This document shows positions 63,003 through 64,000 of a stretch of 64,000 nt of DNA, piece after piece. This stretch comes from Fibrobacterota bacterium (GTDB lineage: Bacteria > Fibrobacterota > Fibrobacteria > UBA5070): positions 248,001 to 312,000 of the forward strand of contig JADKBN010000029.1 in NCBI GenBank assembly GCA_016715065.1, written 5' to 3'. A model generated the notes under the pieces. That model saw nothing but the letters and a program-made list of their open reading frames with translations. It did not search any database and had not been told where the DNA came from. The position numbers and the translations under genes are program-made. Position 1 is the stretch's first letter, and each line of letters opens with the position of its first letter.

Positions 63003-63656
63003 GTGTCCAACGACAACGGCGATCTTTTCTCGCGACTGAGGGCAATGTACTTCGGTTTTTTAGGCTCGATGCGTCTCGCGCAGGACCCCTCCGATTCCTT
63101 CGGGTATCTGGTGTCGCGGTACTCCGAGCCCCACCGGAAATACCACAATCTGTCGCATATCCAGGATTGTCTGGCGAAATTCGACTCGATGCGTGATCTG
63201 ACGGAAAATGACATGGCGGTGGAGCTCGCGATCTGGTTCCACGACATCGTCTACGATCCGTTCTCCCGAACCAACGAGGAGGATAGCGCCGAAACCTTCC
63301 GTGCTGTCATGGCTCCGTATGCGCTTTCCGAGGTCCTGTGCCGAACGGTCTGCGATCTGATCCTGTCTACCCGGCATGTGTCGGCGCCGGAGACGATCGA
63401 TGCCGCCGTCCTTCACGACGTGGACCTGTCCATTCTTGGTTCCGAGAGCGATGCGTACCTGAACTACTGCCGATGCATCCGAGAGGAGTATTCAGGGTAT
63501 GCAGATGACCCCTACCGCGAGGGGAGAGCCCAGTTCTTGCGGAAGATGCTGGGGATGGAGTGGATCTACTGCACCGCGCATGGACGCGATCGGTATGAGC
63601 CACGAGCACGGCAGAATCTGGTGAGGGAATTGGCCTTACTCCAGGGCCTCTCGTAG
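63003..63656 (+). CDS. HD-superfamily metal-dependent phosphohydrolase
   Basis: 217 residues from GTG 63003, with AAAGGAG upstream. A predicted HD hydrolase of the COG4339 type: YSEPHRKYHNLSHIQDCLAK, ELAIWFHDIVYDP (HD pair), NEEDSAETF, then STRHVSAPETIDAAVLHDVD and the closing Arg-rich helix. The metal ligands are present. The substrate is unknown for the family; nucleotides are likely. A single-gene unit. Confidence 0.85.
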   Translation: MSNDNGDLFSRLRAMYFGFLGSMRLAQDPSDSFGYLVSRYSEPHRKYHNLSHIQDCLAKFDSMRDLTENDMAVELAIWFHDIVYDPFSRTNEEDSAETFRAVMAPYALSEVLCRTVCDLILSTRHVSAPETIDAAVLHDVDLSILGSESDAYLNYCRCIREEYSGYADDPYREGRAQFLRKMLGMEWIYCTAHGRDRYEPRARQNLVRELALLQGLS

Positions 63657-63928
63657 AGGTCAGATCAATCCGGTCGCGAGTGCCGGTGACCAGGTCACCT
63701 CGATTTGAGCCGCTTGGGCCGTTCGAGCGAAAGTCCACGTACTTCCGCCGACGGTGTGCAATCCCAACCGGCCTGGGCATTCGATGCGAATCCGTCCGCC
63801 TCGACCGTGCCGGGAAGATTGGCGGATGGGAGGTCTTGGTCCGCTGAGCCGAGAGACACAGGCTGGATGCCAGAGCTATTGACCGGAGGGATGACCGAGG
63901 CGGCGGTGGAAAAAAGCGGGAACACCCC
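63657..63928. other. No supported gene
   Basis: A minus-strand frame of 76 codons (63925-63695) is open, but its composition is low-complexity, it has no ribosome site and it matches nothing I know. The rest shows no RNA or repeat pattern. Confidence 0.4.
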
Positions 63929-64000
63929 TTACCCTGCCCACGCCGCGGTGGCGTCGATCTGCGAGCCGATCGTGTGGAGGACCTTCAGAGCCTGGGCTGA
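63929..64000 (-). CDS. C-terminal end of a gene entering from outside
   Basis: A minus-strand frame from the window edge ends ALKVLHTIGSQIDATAAWAG and TAA at 63929-63931. Only 23 residues are visible; they read like a normal helical C-terminus. The family cannot be named. Confidence 0.3.
   Translation of the reverse strand, partial: SAQALKVLHTIGSQIDATAAWAG

Overview
The window is high-GC bacterial DNA with dense, mostly minus-strand operons. Two large secreted polysaccharide-hydrolase-type proteins (a GH5 homologue and a 1025-residue GH51/GH44-like protein) share a short C-terminal module. With them are type IV pilin-like minor pilins, a Mg-type HemB, a Hanks kinase with TPR-like repeats and paired DUF47/PiT genes. 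Together these suggest a free-living Gram-negative degrader of plant polysaccharides, most like Fibrobacterota. That placement is an inference from gene content; no 16S gene is present.

Layout. 1-4.1 kb is a decayed zone: a frameshifted TetR gene divergent from a frameshifted DUF2306-like membrane protein, a dead IS1380-type transposase and the C-terminal stump of an HD-GYP protein. 4.1-10.4 kb holds the GH5 homologue and, convergent to it, a minor-pilin operon (GspH/FimT, PilV-, PilW- and PilX-like). 10.6-15.6 kb is the infC-rpmI-rplT-pheS-pheT translation cluster. 15.8-19.2 kb has two tandem DUF47-PiT phosphate transport pairs. 19.3-24.6 kb is an overlapping minus-strand operon (apt, a Cys-rich protein, a CobD/HisC-like aminotransferase, a CheX-like protein, an outer-membrane-like protein, hemB, an alpha/beta hydrolase, a response regulator). 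24.7-33 kb carries sbcC (interrupted by one in-frame TGA), sbcD, a kinase and an RluA-family pseudouridine synthase. 33-41.7 kb carries a receiver/ATPase protein, yqeY, rpsU, the GH51/44-like enzyme, a nitrilase-family amidase, and four small membrane proteins under a GbsR/MarR-like regulator with a clear palindromic operator.

At 41.85 kb ssrA (tmRNA) marks the edge of an accessory island of about 20 kb. Just inside it is a class II (Leu-like) tRNA gene whose anticodon loop has 33 nt instead of 7. Then comes a probable anti-phage locus read on the minus strand: HTH protein, SNF2 helicase with DUF3883, Abi_2/HEPN protein, DUF1156 DNA methyltransferase, AAA ATPase, PD-(D/E)XK protein and DUF499 ATPase. 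Beyond it lie a DUF932 protein, a WYL-domain regulator and a PD-(D/E)XK_4 gene with two in-frame stops. Several of these genes are broken by single-base shifts in short homopolymers, so either the sequence has indel errors or the island is decaying.

60.2-62.1 kb is the most unusual stretch. Three copies of a ~240 bp element separate short plus-strand genes, two of them HicB-like antitoxins with no toxin next to them. Each copy carries several hairpins and a 19-bp perfect inverted repeat. That repeat is two CRP-consensus-like 16-mers, and between copies it changes by compensatory substitutions. Copy 1 has been split by a 171-bp element with 9-bp terminal inverted repeats. The layout resembles a cassette array, but no integrase or canonical attC core is visible. 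The window ends with a DUF2200 gene pair and an HD-domain phosphohydrolase.
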